The notes under the pieces: model-generated | What the model was told of the DNA's origin: nothing | Seen by the model: the letters and a program-made list of their open reading frames with translations, nothing else | The model's database searches: none | Made by a program: the position numbers and the translations under genes | Shown: one piece after another, positions 16,041 to 16,078 of the stretch | Layout: the number at the start of each line of letters is the position of its first letter | How positions within the stretch are numbered: the stretch's first letter is position 1 | NCBI GenBank assembly: GCA_024640765.1 | Contig: JAHEEK010000023.1 | Span: 1-16,078, forward strand | Reading direction: 5' to 3' | Origin: Nereida sp024640765 | GTDB taxonomy: Bacteria; Pseudomonadota; Alphaproteobacteria; Rhodobacterales; Rhodobacteraceae | Length of the DNA stretch: 16,078 bases

Positions 16041-16078
16041 TATCGAACTAAGTTTTTTTAGATTTGGCGGACAGACAG

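Noticed and set aside
1..16078. CRISPR array, tRNA/rRNA genes, insertion sequences or prophage genes
   Set aside because: No regularly spaced repeats, no tRNA-like cloverleaf in the short gaps, no transposase or phage motifs in any supported frame.

Overview
This window looks like chromosomal DNA of a marine alphaproteobacterium of the Rhodobacteraceae (Roseobacter-type). The assignment is an inference from gene content: a glycine betaine/sarcosine demethylation cluster beside a divergent xylose cassette with a ROK-type XylR, and periplasmic di-haem peroxidase genes. There are no RNA genes, IS elements or CRISPR arrays, and every intergenic gap is shorter than about 200 bases.

Region 1 (about 1-5,570, all minus strand) is a cluster for demethylating N-methylated compounds. 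Read in the direction of transcription it holds a LysR-type regulator, a Rieske oxygenase of the quaternary-ammonium (GbcA/CntA) type, an unrecognised 100-residue helical protein, a fused FAD oxidoreductase/GcvT protein of the dimethylglycine dehydrogenase type, and the first third of sarcosine oxidase subunit beta, which runs off the left edge. Together they would take glycine betaine to dimethylglycine, sarcosine and glycine, with C1 units passed to tetrahydrofolate. The soxB fragment has a clear +1 frameshift in a run of six T (six A on the coding strand). Two near-identical TGAA-N5-TTCA palindromes, one upstream of the LysR gene and one upstream of the Rieske gene, are strong candidates for the binding sites of this LysR protein.

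Region 2 (about 5,635-13,123) is a complete xylose uptake and isomerase-pathway module. The minus-strand operon xylF-xylH-xylG-xylB-xylA encodes an ABC importer (binding protein, permease, single-domain ATPase), xylulokinase and xylose isomerase. The divergent xylR encodes the ROK repressor. A GC-rich hairpin with a U-rich tail between xylF and xylH probably makes the binding protein more abundant than the rest. A 30-bp dyad in the xylF/xylR gap is a candidate operator.

Region 3 (about 13,120-16,078) is the least expected part. A secreted FG-GAP/UnbV (CRTAC1-like) calcium-binding propeller protein overlaps the end of xylR by 4 bases. It converges, with only 5 bases between stop codons, on a periplasmic di-haem MauG/cytochrome c peroxidase-family enzyme. 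That enzyme lacks the usual inter-haem Trp (His instead) and has no Met in the usual distal position. The pair could be a di-haem oxidase and its protein substrate or partner, by analogy with MauG/MADH and MbnH/MbnP. This is the best candidate here for an undescribed system, but it remains a hypothesis.
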